DNA of 64,000 nt from Deltaproteobacteria bacterium (GTDB taxonomy: Bacteria; Desulfobacterota; Binatia; Binatales; Binataceae), in the NCBI GenBank assembly GCA_021794015.1, contig JAJYRQ010000014.1, forward strand, positions 1-64,000, in the 5' to 3' direction. Within the stretch, counting starts at the first letter, position 1; every line of letters starts with the position of its first letter. The position numbers and the translations under genes were made by a program. Below, piece after piece: positions 6,188-13,843 of the stretch. Under the pieces are notes generated by a model. That model ran no database searches and was not told the origin of the DNA. It saw only the letters and a list, made by a program, of their open reading frames with translations.

Positions 6188-7360
6188 TCAACGACCCAGC
6201 GGCGATCGCTCCAGCGGGGCAGTCAGCCGCCGGGAATTGTGAACGTTGCGGAAGATCAAGCCGGTATCAGAGACCGCGGCTTCAACTCCGGTTGCTGCCG
6301 TGGCGCGCCGGATCGCCTCAAGCACAAGCCCGTGTCGGGGTGCCAAGCTGCAAACCGGGTCGGTATCGGCGGCATCACCAGCCAGCAGGTAAGCCTGGCA
6401 TCGGCATCCGCCAAAATCCTTGAAACGCTCCGGGCAGCTTCGGCATGGCTCTCTCATCCAGTCAAAGCCGCGAAAGCGATTGAAGGCGGGCGACTCCTTC
6501 CATATCCAGCTAAGGTTTGCCTGGCGGACATTGGGGAAAACCAGCCCAGGAATCACTCGCGCGGCATGGCAAGGGAGCGCAGTGCCGTCAGGTGCAACGA
6601 GCAGGAAGAAGTTGCCCCATCCGTTGGAACAGGCCTTGGGCCGATCTTCGTAATAGTCCGGCACCACGTAGTAGACCTTCATCCGCCCGGCCAGCCGGCG
6701 GCGGTACTCGTTGGCGACCAGCTCGGCGCGCTCAAGCTGCTGGCGGGTCGGCAGCAGCCGGTCACGGTTGAGCAGCGCCCAGCCGTAGTACTGGGTGTTC
6801 GCCAGTTCGACGTAGTCGGCGCCAAGCTCAACGGCAAGGTCGAGGAACTCGGCCACCCGGTCGATATTTTCCCGGTAAAGGACGAAATTGAGGACCATCG
6901 GGTAGCCGAAGCGTTTGACGAGGCGCGCGACGGCCAGCTTCTGCTCGAAAACCGCGGCACCTGCCATACGGTCGTTGAGCTGCTGCTGCGGGCCCTGGAA
7001 GCTTAGCTGGATGTGGTCCAGGCCGGCTTCTTTGAGAGCGCCAAGCCGCGCCTCATCGAGCGCCCAGCCCGAGGTGATGAGATTGGTGTAATAGCCAAGG
7101 GCGCGCGCCCGGGCAACGAGTGTCTCCAGGTCGCGGCGGATGAGCGGCTCGCCGCCGGAAAAGCCAAGCTGAGCCGCGCCAAGGGTCCGGGCCTGGACCA
7201 GCACGCGCTCCCATTCTTCAGTGGTCAGATGGTCGCGGTAGTGATCGAAGTCGGCCGGATTCGAGCAGTAGGGGCATTGCAGCGGGCAGGCATAGGTCAG
7301 CTCGGCCAGAAGCCACAGCGGCTTAGGCGGCGCGGGCTTCGCAAATCCATCCTCGCTCAT
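6188..7360 (-). CDS. pqqE: PqqA peptide cyclase (radical SAM)
   Basis: PqqE, 390 residues, makes the carbon-carbon bond between the Glu and Tyr of the PqqA precursor, the first committed step of PQQ synthesis, using S-adenosylmethionine and iron-sulfur clusters in the cytoplasm. The radical-SAM motif C25-x3-C29-x2-C32 follows the [10 protein letters not shown] strand, and GFSGGEPL marks the SAM-binding region. The C-terminal SPASM cysteines are present (CSNGWGN, CHAA, CRSCPE, GGCRC, VCSL). ATG 7360 was chosen because the family begins shortly before the LAELTY strand. The start overlaps pqqD by 38 nt. It is the last gene of pqqABCDE. Confidence 0.95.
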   Translation of the reverse strand: MSEDGFAKPAPPKPLWLLAELTYACPLQCPYCSNPADFDHYRDHLTTEEWERVLVQARTLGAAQLGFSGGEPLIRRDLETLVARARALGYYTNLITSGWALDEARLGALKEAGLDHIQLSFQGPQQQLNDRMAGAAVFEQKLAVARLVKRFGYPMVLNFVLYRENIDRVAEFLDLAVELGADYVELANTQYYGWALLNRDRLLPTRQQLERAELVANEYRRRLAGRMKVYYVVPDYYEDRPKACSNGWGNFFLLVAPDGTALPCHAARVIPGLVFPNVRQANLSWIWKESPAFNRFRGFDWMREPCRSCPERFKDFGGCRCQAYLLAGDAADTDPVCSLAPRHGLVLEAIRRATAATGVEAAVSDTGLIFRNVHNSRRLTAPLERSPLGR

Positions 7361-7604
7361 AGGCCCTCTCGACAAAGCTTCTTGCGTCGTCCTCGACGGT
7401 GTCGCCGGTAAAGCTGTGCCCAAGCTCGTCGATGATCGCGCCGAGCGTGCGGCTGCCGTCGCAACGGCGGATAATCTCGGCGGCGCTGGCGTTGAGCTTC
7501 ACCATGCCCTCGGGAAACAACAGTACATGGGTCTGCTGCGCCGGCTCCCACTGGAAGCGAAAGCCGGGAGAGAGGCTCAATACCGCCTGGTCGCTAAGCG
7601 CCAT
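7323..7604 (-). CDS. pqqD: PqqD, PqqA peptide chaperone
   Basis: PqqD is a small (93-residue) RiPP recognition element that binds the PqqA leader and presents the peptide to PqqE. The sequence shows the typical N-terminal strands ([20 protein letters not shown]), the KLN-SAAEIIR-CDGSRT segment, and the terminal helices ending in RGWI. ATG 7604 fits the usual family start and overlaps pqqC by 11 nt; the longer upstream frame is out of register with pqqC and is not translated protein. It lies between pqqC and pqqE. Confidence 0.93.
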   Translation of the reverse strand: MALSDQAVLSLSPGFRFQWEPAQQTHVLLFPEGMVKLNASAAEIIRRCDGSRTLGAIIDELGHSFTGDTVEDDARSFVERAYERGWICEARAA

Positions 7605-8349
7605 CGCCGGGACGCCCGGCAGCGGCAGCGGCCGAGGTGGGGATTCTATCCACGTAGGCAACGTACATGGCGTCCAGCATAGACCAGAGAACGTCAAGCT
7701 TGAACTGCAGGACCTCCAGGGCGCGCTCCTGTTGGGCGCGACTGGTGAAATGGCCGAGCGTGAAATCCAGGGCGAAGTCAACGTCGCGTCGCGCCTCGCT
7801 TAGGCGGCGGCGGAAATAGTCGTAGCCCGAGCGCTCGATCCAGGGGTAATGGCGCGGCCAGTGGTCGAGTCGGCTCTGGTGAATGGTGGGCGCAAACAGC
7901 TCCGTTAAGGAGGAGCAGACCGCCTCCGGCCACGGCGCGTGGCGGGCGAAATCGACGTAAGCGTCCACCGCAAAGCGCACCCCGGGCAGCACCTGCTTAA
8001 GCCCCCACATCTCTTCGCGCGCGATACCGCAGGCCTCGCCCAGGCGCAGCCAGGCCTCGATCCCGCCCTCGTCGCCGCCGCTGCCGTCGTGGTCGATAAT
8101 CCGCTGAATCCAGATGCGGCGCACCGCGCGGTCGGGGCAATTCGCCACAATGGCGGCGTCCTTGAGCGGGATGCTCATCTGGTAGTAGAAGCGGTTGACG
8201 ACCCAGCCGCGCACCTGCTCGGGGCCAAGCCGCCCTTGGTTCATCATGACGTGGTAGGGGTGGTGGATGTGGTAGCCGGCGCCTTTGGCGCGCAGGCGTC
8301 GTTCGAATTCCTCCCTGCTCCAGGCCTGGGCTTGGTTGCTTGTCTTCAT
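7594..8349 (-). CDS. pqqC: Pyrroloquinoline-quinone synthase
   Basis: PqqC carries out the last step of the pathway, a cofactor-free oxidation and ring closure that consumes oxygen and yields PQQ. The 251-residue, all-helical protein shows the family pattern: [14 protein letters not shown] near the start, [32 protein letters not shown] and [13 protein letters not shown], and [10 protein letters not shown]. The choice of start is uncertain: ATG 8349 has a purine run almost touching it, and a GTG six codons earlier (8367) has no ribosome site. I took the ATG. The need for oxygen implies at least periodically oxic conditions. Confidence 0.93.
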   Translation of the reverse strand: MKTSNQAQAWSREEFERRLRAKGAGYHIHHPYHVMMNQGRLGPEQVRGWVVNRFYYQMSIPLKDAAIVANCPDRAVRRIWIQRIIDHDGSGGDEGGIEAWLRLGEACGIAREEMWGLKQVLPGVRFAVDAYVDFARHAPWPEAVCSSLTELFAPTIHQSRLDHWPRHYPWIERSGYDYFRRRLSEARRDVDFALDFTLGHFTSRAQQERALEVLQFKLDVLWSMLDAMYVAYVDRIPTSAAAAAGRPGDGA

Positions 8350-8427
8350 CTTCCTGCGGTCCGGCACCGCCGCGGTTTTAGAGCGCAGCCGGAACTGGTG
8401 CGGCGGCGGGCGGCAATTGCAGCCGGT

Positions 8428-9342
8428 CTACAGCTCGACCTCGAGTCCGTCGCCGGCAACCTCGATTCCGGCCCGCTCAAGGATGACGCGCTCGGGTGAG
8501 GCTTCGTCCAGGATCGGGTTGGTGTTGTTGATATGGATCAGGATTTTTCGCGCCTTGGCGAGCGGACGCAAAAGCTCGATCATTCCGTCCGGTCCGGATT
8601 GCGGCAGATGGCCCATGTCACGCGCGCGACGGCTGCCGAGGCCGACCAGCGCCAGCTCGTCGTCGCGCCAGAAAGTCCCGTCGACCATCACGCAGTCGGC
8701 CCGCTCCATAAAGCGCAGCAGATGCGGCTCGCCGGCGCCCAGGACGGGGGCGTAAAAAAGCCTTTTTCCGGTAAGCGTATCTTCGATGCCCAGGGCGATG
8801 GTATCGCCCGGCTGTGGTCTTTGCCGGTTGGGTGAGTAGGGCGGCGCCTTGCTGGCAACGGCAAGCGCGGTGAAGCGCAGCCGCGTGGCGCCGGCAACGG
8901 AAAACTCGGCTGCCTGGGCGGTCGGAATGACGTGGCGGCGCACGGCGCAGTAATGCTCGAGCAGCTTGAGCACGGGAAAGTTGCCGCTAAGCTCGCGGTA
9001 GACGTTGTCGGTGCAGTAGACCTCGAGTGCGCCGGCCTCGCGCAAAAAGAGCAGCCCGGCCGTATGGTCGATCTGGGCGTCCACCAGGAGCACCGCGGCG
9101 ATGGCGCTATCGCGCGCGGCCCGCGCCGGCCAAAGCGCGGGGAACGAGGCGATCTGGGCGCGGATGTCCGGGGAGGCGTTGACCAGCAGCCAGCGCTTGC
9201 CGTCGGCGCTTACGGTAATCGATGACTGGGTGCGGGCAGCGCCCTTGAATTCGCCGCGGCGCTGGCGCGAGCAGTTGGGGCAGTTACAGTTCCACTGCGG
9301 AAAGCCGCCGCCGGCCGCCGAGCCAAGGACATGTACCAGCAT
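8428..9342 (-). CDS. pqqB: PqqB, metallo-beta-lactamase-fold PQQ biosynthesis protein
   Basis: This 304-residue protein belongs to the metallo-beta-lactamase fold and acts as an iron-dependent hydroxylase on the tyrosine of the Glu-Tyr intermediate. Diagnostic features are the start MLVHVLGSAAGGGFPQWNC, the zinc site CNCPNC (residues 19-24), LLVNASPDIRAQI, DAQIDHTAGLL, and the C-terminal HINNTNPIL motif. The next gene, pqqC, starts about 80 nt downstream. It is separated from pqqA by about 120 nt that contain a strong hairpin. Confidence 0.95.
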   Translation of the reverse strand: MLVHVLGSAAGGGFPQWNCNCPNCSRQRRGEFKGAARTQSSITVSADGKRWLLVNASPDIRAQIASFPALWPARAARDSAIAAVLLVDAQIDHTAGLLFLREAGALEVYCTDNVYRELSGNFPVLKLLEHYCAVRRHVIPTAQAAEFSVAGATRLRFTALAVASKAPPYSPNRQRPQPGDTIALGIEDTLTGKRLFYAPVLGAGEPHLLRFMERADCVMVDGTFWRDDELALVGLGSRRARDMGHLPQSGPDGMIELLRPLAKARKILIHINNTNPILDEASPERVILERAGIEVAGDGLEVEL

Positions 9343-9420
9343 TACCGCGGCCCGCCGTTGCGGCGCACCCTGAAGGATTCAAGCTACGAGGAAGAAGTCC
9401 GCCGCGCGGGCGTGAACCTT

Positions 9421-9452
9421 CGCGGCCAGAGGACCGAAGCCCCCTGGCCGCG
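9421..9452 (-). terminator. Hairpin between pqqA and pqqB
   Basis: A perfect 9-bp stem (9421-9429 with 9444-9452, CGCGGCCAG/CTGGCCGCG) encloses a 14-nt loop just after the pqqA stop. It has no U-tract, so partial termination or protection of the upstream message is more likely than full stop. Such a structure would keep the pqqA substrate peptide in excess over the enzymes. Confidence 0.5.
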
Positions 9453-9462
9453 CGGGTAAAGC

Positions 9463-9537
9463 CTAACGATTGTCGATGTACCAGGTGGCCTCGAAGCCGT
9501 AGCGAAGCTCCTCGAAATCGGGCCGTGTCCACGCCAT
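9463..9537 (-). CDS. pqqA: PQQ precursor peptide PqqA
   Basis: This 24-residue ribosomal peptide is the substrate from which PQQ is made. The crosslinked pair is in the expected place: Glu16 and Tyr20 in G14-F15-E16-A17-T18-W19-Y20, with the leader W3-T4-R5-P6 conserved. It is too short for standard gene callers, but AAGGAGG lies 7 nt before the ATG, it is the first gene of the pqq operon, and it is preceded by a promoter. The residue before Tyr20 is Trp, where Met or Leu is more usual. Confidence 0.93.
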   Translation of the reverse strand: MAWTRPDFEELRYGFEATWYIDNR

Positions 9538-9593
9538 AGCACGTCCTCCTTGAGTCTGCATCTCTTCCCGCATGCGCCAGGAAGCCTACCAAT

Positions 9594-9622
9594 GGCATAC
9601 TGGGGGTTGCCGGCGAAGTCAA
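9594..9622 (-). promoter_or_regulatory. Putative promoter of pqqABCDE
   Basis: On the minus strand, TTGACT (9622-9617), a 17-nt spacer and TATGCC (9599-9594) precede pqqA; the -35 matches at 5 of 6 positions and the -10 is weak. The leader would be about 50 nt. It lies in the divergent region before the histidine kinase gene, so the kinase and its regulator could act here. Confidence 0.5.
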
Positions 9623-9672
9623 CAACGGGGTCCGCCGGCGCCGCCCGGCCGGCGCCGGCGGCGGCGGCGTCA

Positions 9673-11049
9673 ATGACGCTTAAACTTAGACTTAATCTGA
9701 CAATTAGCGCGGCGCTGGCGCTTAGCATGCTCGGCGGCGGCGCCGCTATTGTGCACAGCTACCGCCAGGCGGTCGCCCGCGAGATGCTCTCTTCGACCGA
9801 GCTGGTCGAGCATTTGCTGGGCGGCCGGGCCGGAGCGCTGAGGCTGGCGCCCGAGACGGCCGCGCAAAAGCTGGCGTGGCTGGCGCGCGAGCTGGACAGG
9901 ACGCAAGCGCGCCACGTGCGGCTGGCGATTGTCGGGCGCCGGGGCGAGGCGCTTTTTGCCTCCGGCCTTCTTGGCAAAACGCCCGAGCACCGGGCGCCAA
10001 GGTGGTTTGCCGGGCTGGTGCGGCCGCAGCCCTTTAGCCGGCGCATCCCGATCTTGGTCGGCGCGCAACCCTACGGCGCGCTCGTGGTCGAGGGCTATCC
10101 CGACGACGAGATCGAGGAGGACTGGCTCTATGCCCGCCGGCTTCTCTGGATCGCCGGGGCGCTGGCCGTACTCATCTGGGTGGCAGTCTTCTGGTCGATG
10201 AAGCTTGCGCTTGGGCCGCTGGAGGCCATCCTGCACGGCTTTAGCCGCCTGGAACGGGGCGACTTTACGACCCGGCTGCCGGCCTACGGGATCGAGGAGA
10301 TGGCCCGTTTAAGCGGCAAGTTCAACCGCATGGCCGAGACGCTTGAGCGCACGGTGGATGAGAACCGCCGGCTCGCCGAGCGCGTCATCAACCTCCAGGA
10401 GGAGGAGCGGCGCACGATTGCCCGCGAGCTGCACGACGAGATCGGCCAGTGCCTGTTCGCCATCCAGGCCGACACGGCCGGAATCGAGCAGTTGCTGGGA
10501 GAGGAGCGGCCCGAGGCAGTAAGACGCAGGCTTGACTCGCTGGCTGCCACCGCGCGACACATCCAGGAGACGGTACGCGCGATGATCCTCCGGCTGCGGC
10601 CGCTGGTGCTGGATGAGCTGGAGTTGGGCGATGCGCTTAAGAGCCTGGTTTCCTCCTGGCTCGAGCGCCATGCAGAGCTCAGTTGCAGCCTGCAGATCGG
10701 CGCCCCGCTCGGCCGGCTGCGCCAGGGCGTGGACATCGCGGTTTACCGCATCGTGCAGGAGTGTCTCACCAACGTCAGCCGCCATGCGGGCGCAAGCCGC
10801 GTCACGGTGGGTGTGCGCCGCGAGCAAGGCGCTGCGCCCAGCCTGGTGGTGGAAGTAAGCGACGACGGCTGCGGCCTCAAACCTTCGGCGCCGCTGGGCA
10901 GCGGACTTACCGGGATGCGCGAGCGGGTCCAGGCCATGGGCGGACGGCTTACGCTGGCAAGCCAGCCCGGGCAAGGCACCCGAGTGGCGGCGCGTATCCC
11001 GCTTGCCCCCGAGCAGCCGAGCGCACAAGGCAATGGCCGAGCAGCTTAG
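9673..11049 (+). CDS. Sensor histidine kinase, MoxY/NarL-type
   Basis: The protein has 458 residues. It has a membrane segment at about 8-28, a periplasmic sensor region, a second membrane segment at about 157-176, HAMP (about 177-230), a HisKA_3 dimerisation helix with the phospho-accepting His254 in RELHDEIGQ, and an HATPase domain with NVSRHAGAS, DDGCGL and GSGLTGMRER. This is the architecture of MoxY, the kinase that with MoxZ controls methanol oxidation in Paracoccus. The position, divergent from pqqA, fits a role in quinoprotein dehydrogenase control, but the signal is unknown. ATG 9673 is chosen because the first membrane helix follows it directly; the longer frame is low-complexity. 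It overlaps the regulator gene by 17 nt. Confidence 0.85.
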   Translation: MTLKLRLNLTISAALALSMLGGGAAIVHSYRQAVAREMLSSTELVEHLLGGRAGALRLAPETAAQKLAWLARELDRTQARHVRLAIVGRRGEALFASGLLGKTPEHRAPRWFAGLVRPQPFSRRIPILVGAQPYGALVVEGYPDDEIEEDWLYARRLLWIAGALAVLIWVAVFWSMKLALGPLEAILHGFSRLERGDFTTRLPAYGIEEMARLSGKFNRMAETLERTVDENRRLAERVINLQEEERRTIARELHDEIGQCLFAIQADTAGIEQLLGEERPEAVRRRLDSLAATARHIQETVRAMILRLRPLVLDELELGDALKSLVSSWLERHAELSCSLQIGAPLGRLRQGVDIAVYRIVQECLTNVSRHAGASRVTVGVRREQGAAPSLVVEVSDDGCGLKPSAPLGSGLTGMRERVQAMGGRLTLASQPGQGTRVAARIPLAPEQPSAQGNGRAA

Positions 11050-11674
11050 CGTTCTTCTGGTGGACGACCATCCGATCGTCCGCGCCGGCTGCCGCAAGCT
11101 CCTGGAAAGCGAGCTAAAGGCCGCGGTAATCGAGGCCGAGGACGCCGAGAACGCGTACCGCCTGTTCGTCGCAGAGCGGCCCGGGGTAGTGGTGCTCGAC
11201 CTTACGCTGCCGGGCGCGGGAGGTCTGGCGGTGCTGGAGCGGATGCGCGCCTGGGACCCCGGCGCACGTGTCGTGGTCTTCAGCATGCACGAGGAGGCGG
11301 TTTTTGCGGCGCGCGCGCTTAAGGCCGGCGCCATAGGCTACGTGCCCAAGAGCCGGCCGCCGCAGGAACTGGTCGAAGCGGTGCGCCAGGCGGCGCGCGG
11401 GGAGCCCTACCTGGCCCACGGGATCGCTCAGAAGCTTGCGCTGACCCGGTTGGTGGAGCGCGGTGGCGATCCGCTGGGCGCGCTCTCGGCCCGCGAACTG
11501 GAGATCATCCGCATGCTTGCCCAGGGGCGCAGCGCCGTCCAGATCGCCGCGCTTCTCTGCCTGAGCTACAAGACCGTGGTCAACGCCATCACTGCGCTCA
11601 AGGCCAAGCTGGGCGCGGCCTCAAACGGCGAATTGGTGCGAATCGCCCTGCAGCACGGTATCATCAGCGGTTGA
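11033..11674 (+). CDS. LuxR/NarL-family response regulator, MoxZ-like
   Basis: This 213-residue regulator has an N-terminal receiver domain with the acidic pair D11-D12, phospho-accepting D56 in VVVLDLTLPG and the conserved lysine in YVPKSRPP. Its C-terminal LuxR-type helix-turn-helix spans about 147-205 (LSARELEIIRMLAQG, then YKTVVNAITALKAKLG). It is translationally coupled to the kinase upstream by a 17-nt overlap and is surely its partner. Likely targets are the divergent pqq operon or dehydrogenase genes outside the window; this is inferred from position and from the MoxYZ parallel. Confidence 0.88.
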   Translation: MAEQLSVLLVDDHPIVRAGCRKLLESELKAAVIEAEDAENAYRLFVAERPGVVVLDLTLPGAGGLAVLERMRAWDPGARVVVFSMHEEAVFAARALKAGAIGYVPKSRPPQELVEAVRQAARGEPYLAHGIAQKLALTRLVERGGDPLGALSARELEIIRMLAQGRSAVQIAALLCLSYKTVVNAITALKAKLGAASNGELVRIALQHGIISG

Positions 11675-11805
11675 GCCGCCGCGCCCAAGGCGCGGGAGCC
11701 TTTGTCTGCCGTTTTCGGGAAGAGTTGGCGCTTCCCGCCAGGATTGCTTTTCGCTATCCGGTCATACCAGGCTCTACCGGCGCGGGGCGCCAAGGGAGTG
11801 CTTTG

Positions 11806-12456
11806 ATGACTGAACTTAGGGGTGTTTGGGAAACAATCCGCTTGGGCGGTCCGATGGTCTACCCGCTGCTGGCGCTGGGGGGGCTGGCCACGCTGATCGT
11901 CCTGGACCGCGCGGCGGTCTATATCCGGGCGCTAAAGCTGCCCGCTTGGCTGCCGGAACTGCTGGAGAGCGATTTTAGCTGGGAACAACTGGAGGCGCGG
12001 CTTCAGGCGCTTGGGCCGCGCAACGCCTTTGCCCGCTTCCTGCGGCTGATGGCGACCGACCGCGAGCGTCCCCTCTGGTCGATCGAATCGCGGGCCGACA
12101 GCGAGGCGGGACGCATCGACCATGCGCTTAGCCGCGGCCTCTGGGTGCTGGAAACCAGCGTGACGGCCGCGCCGCTTATCGGCCTTCTGGGCACGATTAC
12201 CGGCATGATGCAGGCCTTCAAGCTTATCGGCGCCAACACCCTAGTGGCGCCCACCGAGGTGACGGCCGGGGTGGCCGAGGCGCTGATCGCCACCGCACTT
12301 GGCCTGCTAGTGGCAATCGTGGCGCTGTTCGCCTTCAACTTCTACGAGCGGTTGCGGGCGCGGGCCATCGACCGCATGGAGCAGCTTGGCACGCGCCTGG
12401 TGGACCGGATTAGGCTCGACCAGCAGCGGCGGGGGTTGGGCGATGAAGCTGCGTAG
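11806..12456 (+). CDS. exbB: ExbB/TolQ/MotA-family proton channel protein
   Basis: The 216-residue inner-membrane protein has an N-terminal membrane helix (about 17-35) and two helices in the second half. The conserved block AAPLIGLLGTITGMMQAFK is followed by a second one, EVTAGVAEALIATALGLLVAIVALF (given here as two parts, EVTAGVAEALIATA and LGLLVAIVALF). With ExbD it forms the proton-driven motor that energises TonB. The start has GGGAG 7 nt upstream. It follows the response regulator by about 130 nt and overlaps exbD by 14 nt. Confidence 0.9.
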   Translation: MTELRGVWETIRLGGPMVYPLLALGGLATLIVLDRAAVYIRALKLPAWLPELLESDFSWEQLEARLQALGPRNAFARFLRLMATDRERPLWSIESRADSEAGRIDHALSRGLWVLETSVTAAPLIGLLGTITGMMQAFKLIGANTLVAPTEVTAGVAEALIATALGLLVAIVALFAFNFYERLRARAIDRMEQLGTRLVDRIRLDQQRRGLGDEAA

Positions 12457-12847
12457 GGCGCGGGCGGTGCGGCGCGGCCGGGTCGAAATCGTGCCGATGA
12501 TCGACGTGATGCTCTTTTTGCTGGTGACCTTCATCCTGGCCTCGCTTTCGCTGCAAAGTCTCAACAGCCTGCCGGTGAACCTGCCCCAGGGGCGCGCGGC
12601 CAACATGGAGCGGGCCACGCCGGTAACGCTTACGGTTACCGGCGACAGCCGGCTGTTTGTCGACAAGACGCCGGCCACGCTTAAGACGCTGGCACCCATG
12701 CTGAAGGGGCTGCTCCGGGGCCGGGAACCGAGCATTATCGTTGCCGCCGACCGCGCGGCGCCCGAAGGCACGGTGGTCGAGGCGATGCTGCAGGCGCGGC
12801 AGGCGGGGGTGCGCCACTTCCTTATCGCCGTGCAGCATGATGGGTAG
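12443..12847 (+). CDS. exbD: ExbD/TolR-family motor subunit
   Basis: This 134-residue protein has a short cytoplasmic N-terminus, one membrane helix at about 20-38 that carries the essential aspartate in PMIDVMLFLLVTF, and a periplasmic domain (VTLTVTGDSRLFVDKTP, then IIVAADRAAPEGTVVEAML). It works with ExbB and TonB. It begins within the 3' end of exbB and ends within the start of tonB, so the three are one transcription unit. Confidence 0.92.
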   Translation: MKLRRARAVRRGRVEIVPMIDVMLFLLVTFILASLSLQSLNSLPVNLPQGRAANMERATPVTLTVTGDSRLFVDKTPATLKTLAPMLKGLLRGREPSIIVAADRAAPEGTVVEAMLQARQAGVRHFLIAVQHDG

Positions 12848-13628
12848 GCAGCGGCTTGCCTGGGCGGTGTCGGGCGAGATGTCGCCGTGGCGGCGCCTTT
12901 TCTGGACGACGCCCTTGAGCGCACTTTTGTGGAGCGGCGTGCTCTGGGGTTTCGGCCGGATGCTTAGCGAGCCGCCGATGGCGCAACGCAACCTGGCGCC
13001 GATCGAAGTGAGTCTGATGGGCGGCGGCGGCGCCGGCGGCGGCATTGGCGCCGCCCCGGGGCGTCCGGCGCCGCTGCCAGCCGCAGCGCATTCGCCCCCG
13101 CCCGCACCGCCTAAGCCCAGGCGTGTTGCGGCACTCCTTCCTACCCGGCCGGCTCGACCGCGTAGGCCGCCCCGGCCGCCGGTGGCGCCGCGCCGGCGGG
13201 CGCCGCTTAAGCGGCCGGCGCCCGGCGCCATGGCGAAACTAACCCGGCCGGGAGCGGTTGCGGCGCCAGGGGCGATTGCCCCCGGCGCCGGCGCACCCGG
13301 GCCAGGCAACAAAGCCCCCGGCGCCGGCCCGGGTGCAGGTCTGGGCGGCCTGGGCACGGCTAGTTCGGGCGCGCAGGCAATCTACACCCCTCTGCCGCGG
13401 ATTCCGGACGAGATGCGCCGCGACCCGCTCAACGAGATCGCTATCGCCCGCTTCGAGATCGCCCCCGATGGGGCCGCGCGCGTTGTGCTGGTCAAGCCCA
13501 CGGCGAGCCCCCGGCTCAACTACCTGCTGCTCGAGGCGCTCAAGCAGTGGCGGTTTTTCCCCGCCGAGAAAGACGGCAAGCCGGTGGCCTCGGTGGTCGA
13601 TCTGCGCATCCCGGTGGTCGTCCGCTGA
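12837..13628 (+). CDS. tonB: TonB-family energy transducer
   Basis: The 263-residue protein has a membrane anchor at about 24-42 and a long Pro/Arg/Ala/Gly-rich linker to about residue 180 (unusually arginine- and glycine-rich rather than Pro-Glu/Lys). It ends in a TonB C-terminal domain of about 75 residues (IARFEIAPDGAARVVLVKP, EALKQWRFFPAEKDGKP, VVDLRIPVVV). It would contact TonB-dependent outer-membrane receptors, none of which is encoded here. Two adjacent ATGs (12837, 12840) lie within the exbD 3' end. The arrangement beside pqq genes suggests uptake of a metal or cofactor needed by PQQ enzymes, which is inference only. Confidence 0.85.
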   Translation: MMGRQRLAWAVSGEMSPWRRLFWTTPLSALLWSGVLWGFGRMLSEPPMAQRNLAPIEVSLMGGGGAGGGIGAAPGRPAPLPAAAHSPPPAPPKPRRVAALLPTRPARPRRPPRPPVAPRRRAPLKRPAPGAMAKLTRPGAVAAPGAIAPGAGAPGPGNKAPGAGPGAGLGGLGTASSGAQAIYTPLPRIPDEMRRDPLNEIAIARFEIAPDGAARVVLVKPTASPRLNYLLLEALKQWRFFPAEKDGKPVASVVDLRIPVVVR

Positions 13629-13638
13629 GCTGCGCGCA

Positions 13639-13707
13639 GATGGCTGTCTGGATGTCTGCCTGTATGGCTGTACAGCCAGACAGACAGATAGCTGCTGGAT
13701 GGCTGGC
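13639..13707. repeat. CTGT/TCTG-rich repeat block 3, downstream of tonB
   Basis: This block shares GGCTGTCTGG, CTGTATGGCTG and CAGACAGACAGATAGCTG units with the blocks at 2709-2792 and 3980-4029, in both orientations. It contains a perfect 12-bp palindrome GGCTGTACAGCC (13666-13677). It follows the tonB stop by about 10 nt, so it may also serve as a 3' end structure between tonB and the convergent glycosyltransferase gene. Confidence 0.55.
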
Positions 13708-13843
13708 ATGCCGGCCGCCGCGCCCGAGGACTTGGTGGGCGCGCGCGCTCACGGAGTCGGGTAGCAGTTTACGTGAGGCAACCGCCCTCGATCCGGTACC
13801 AAACGTCGCGAGTCAATGCCCCGGCGGAAATAATTGACGTGGA

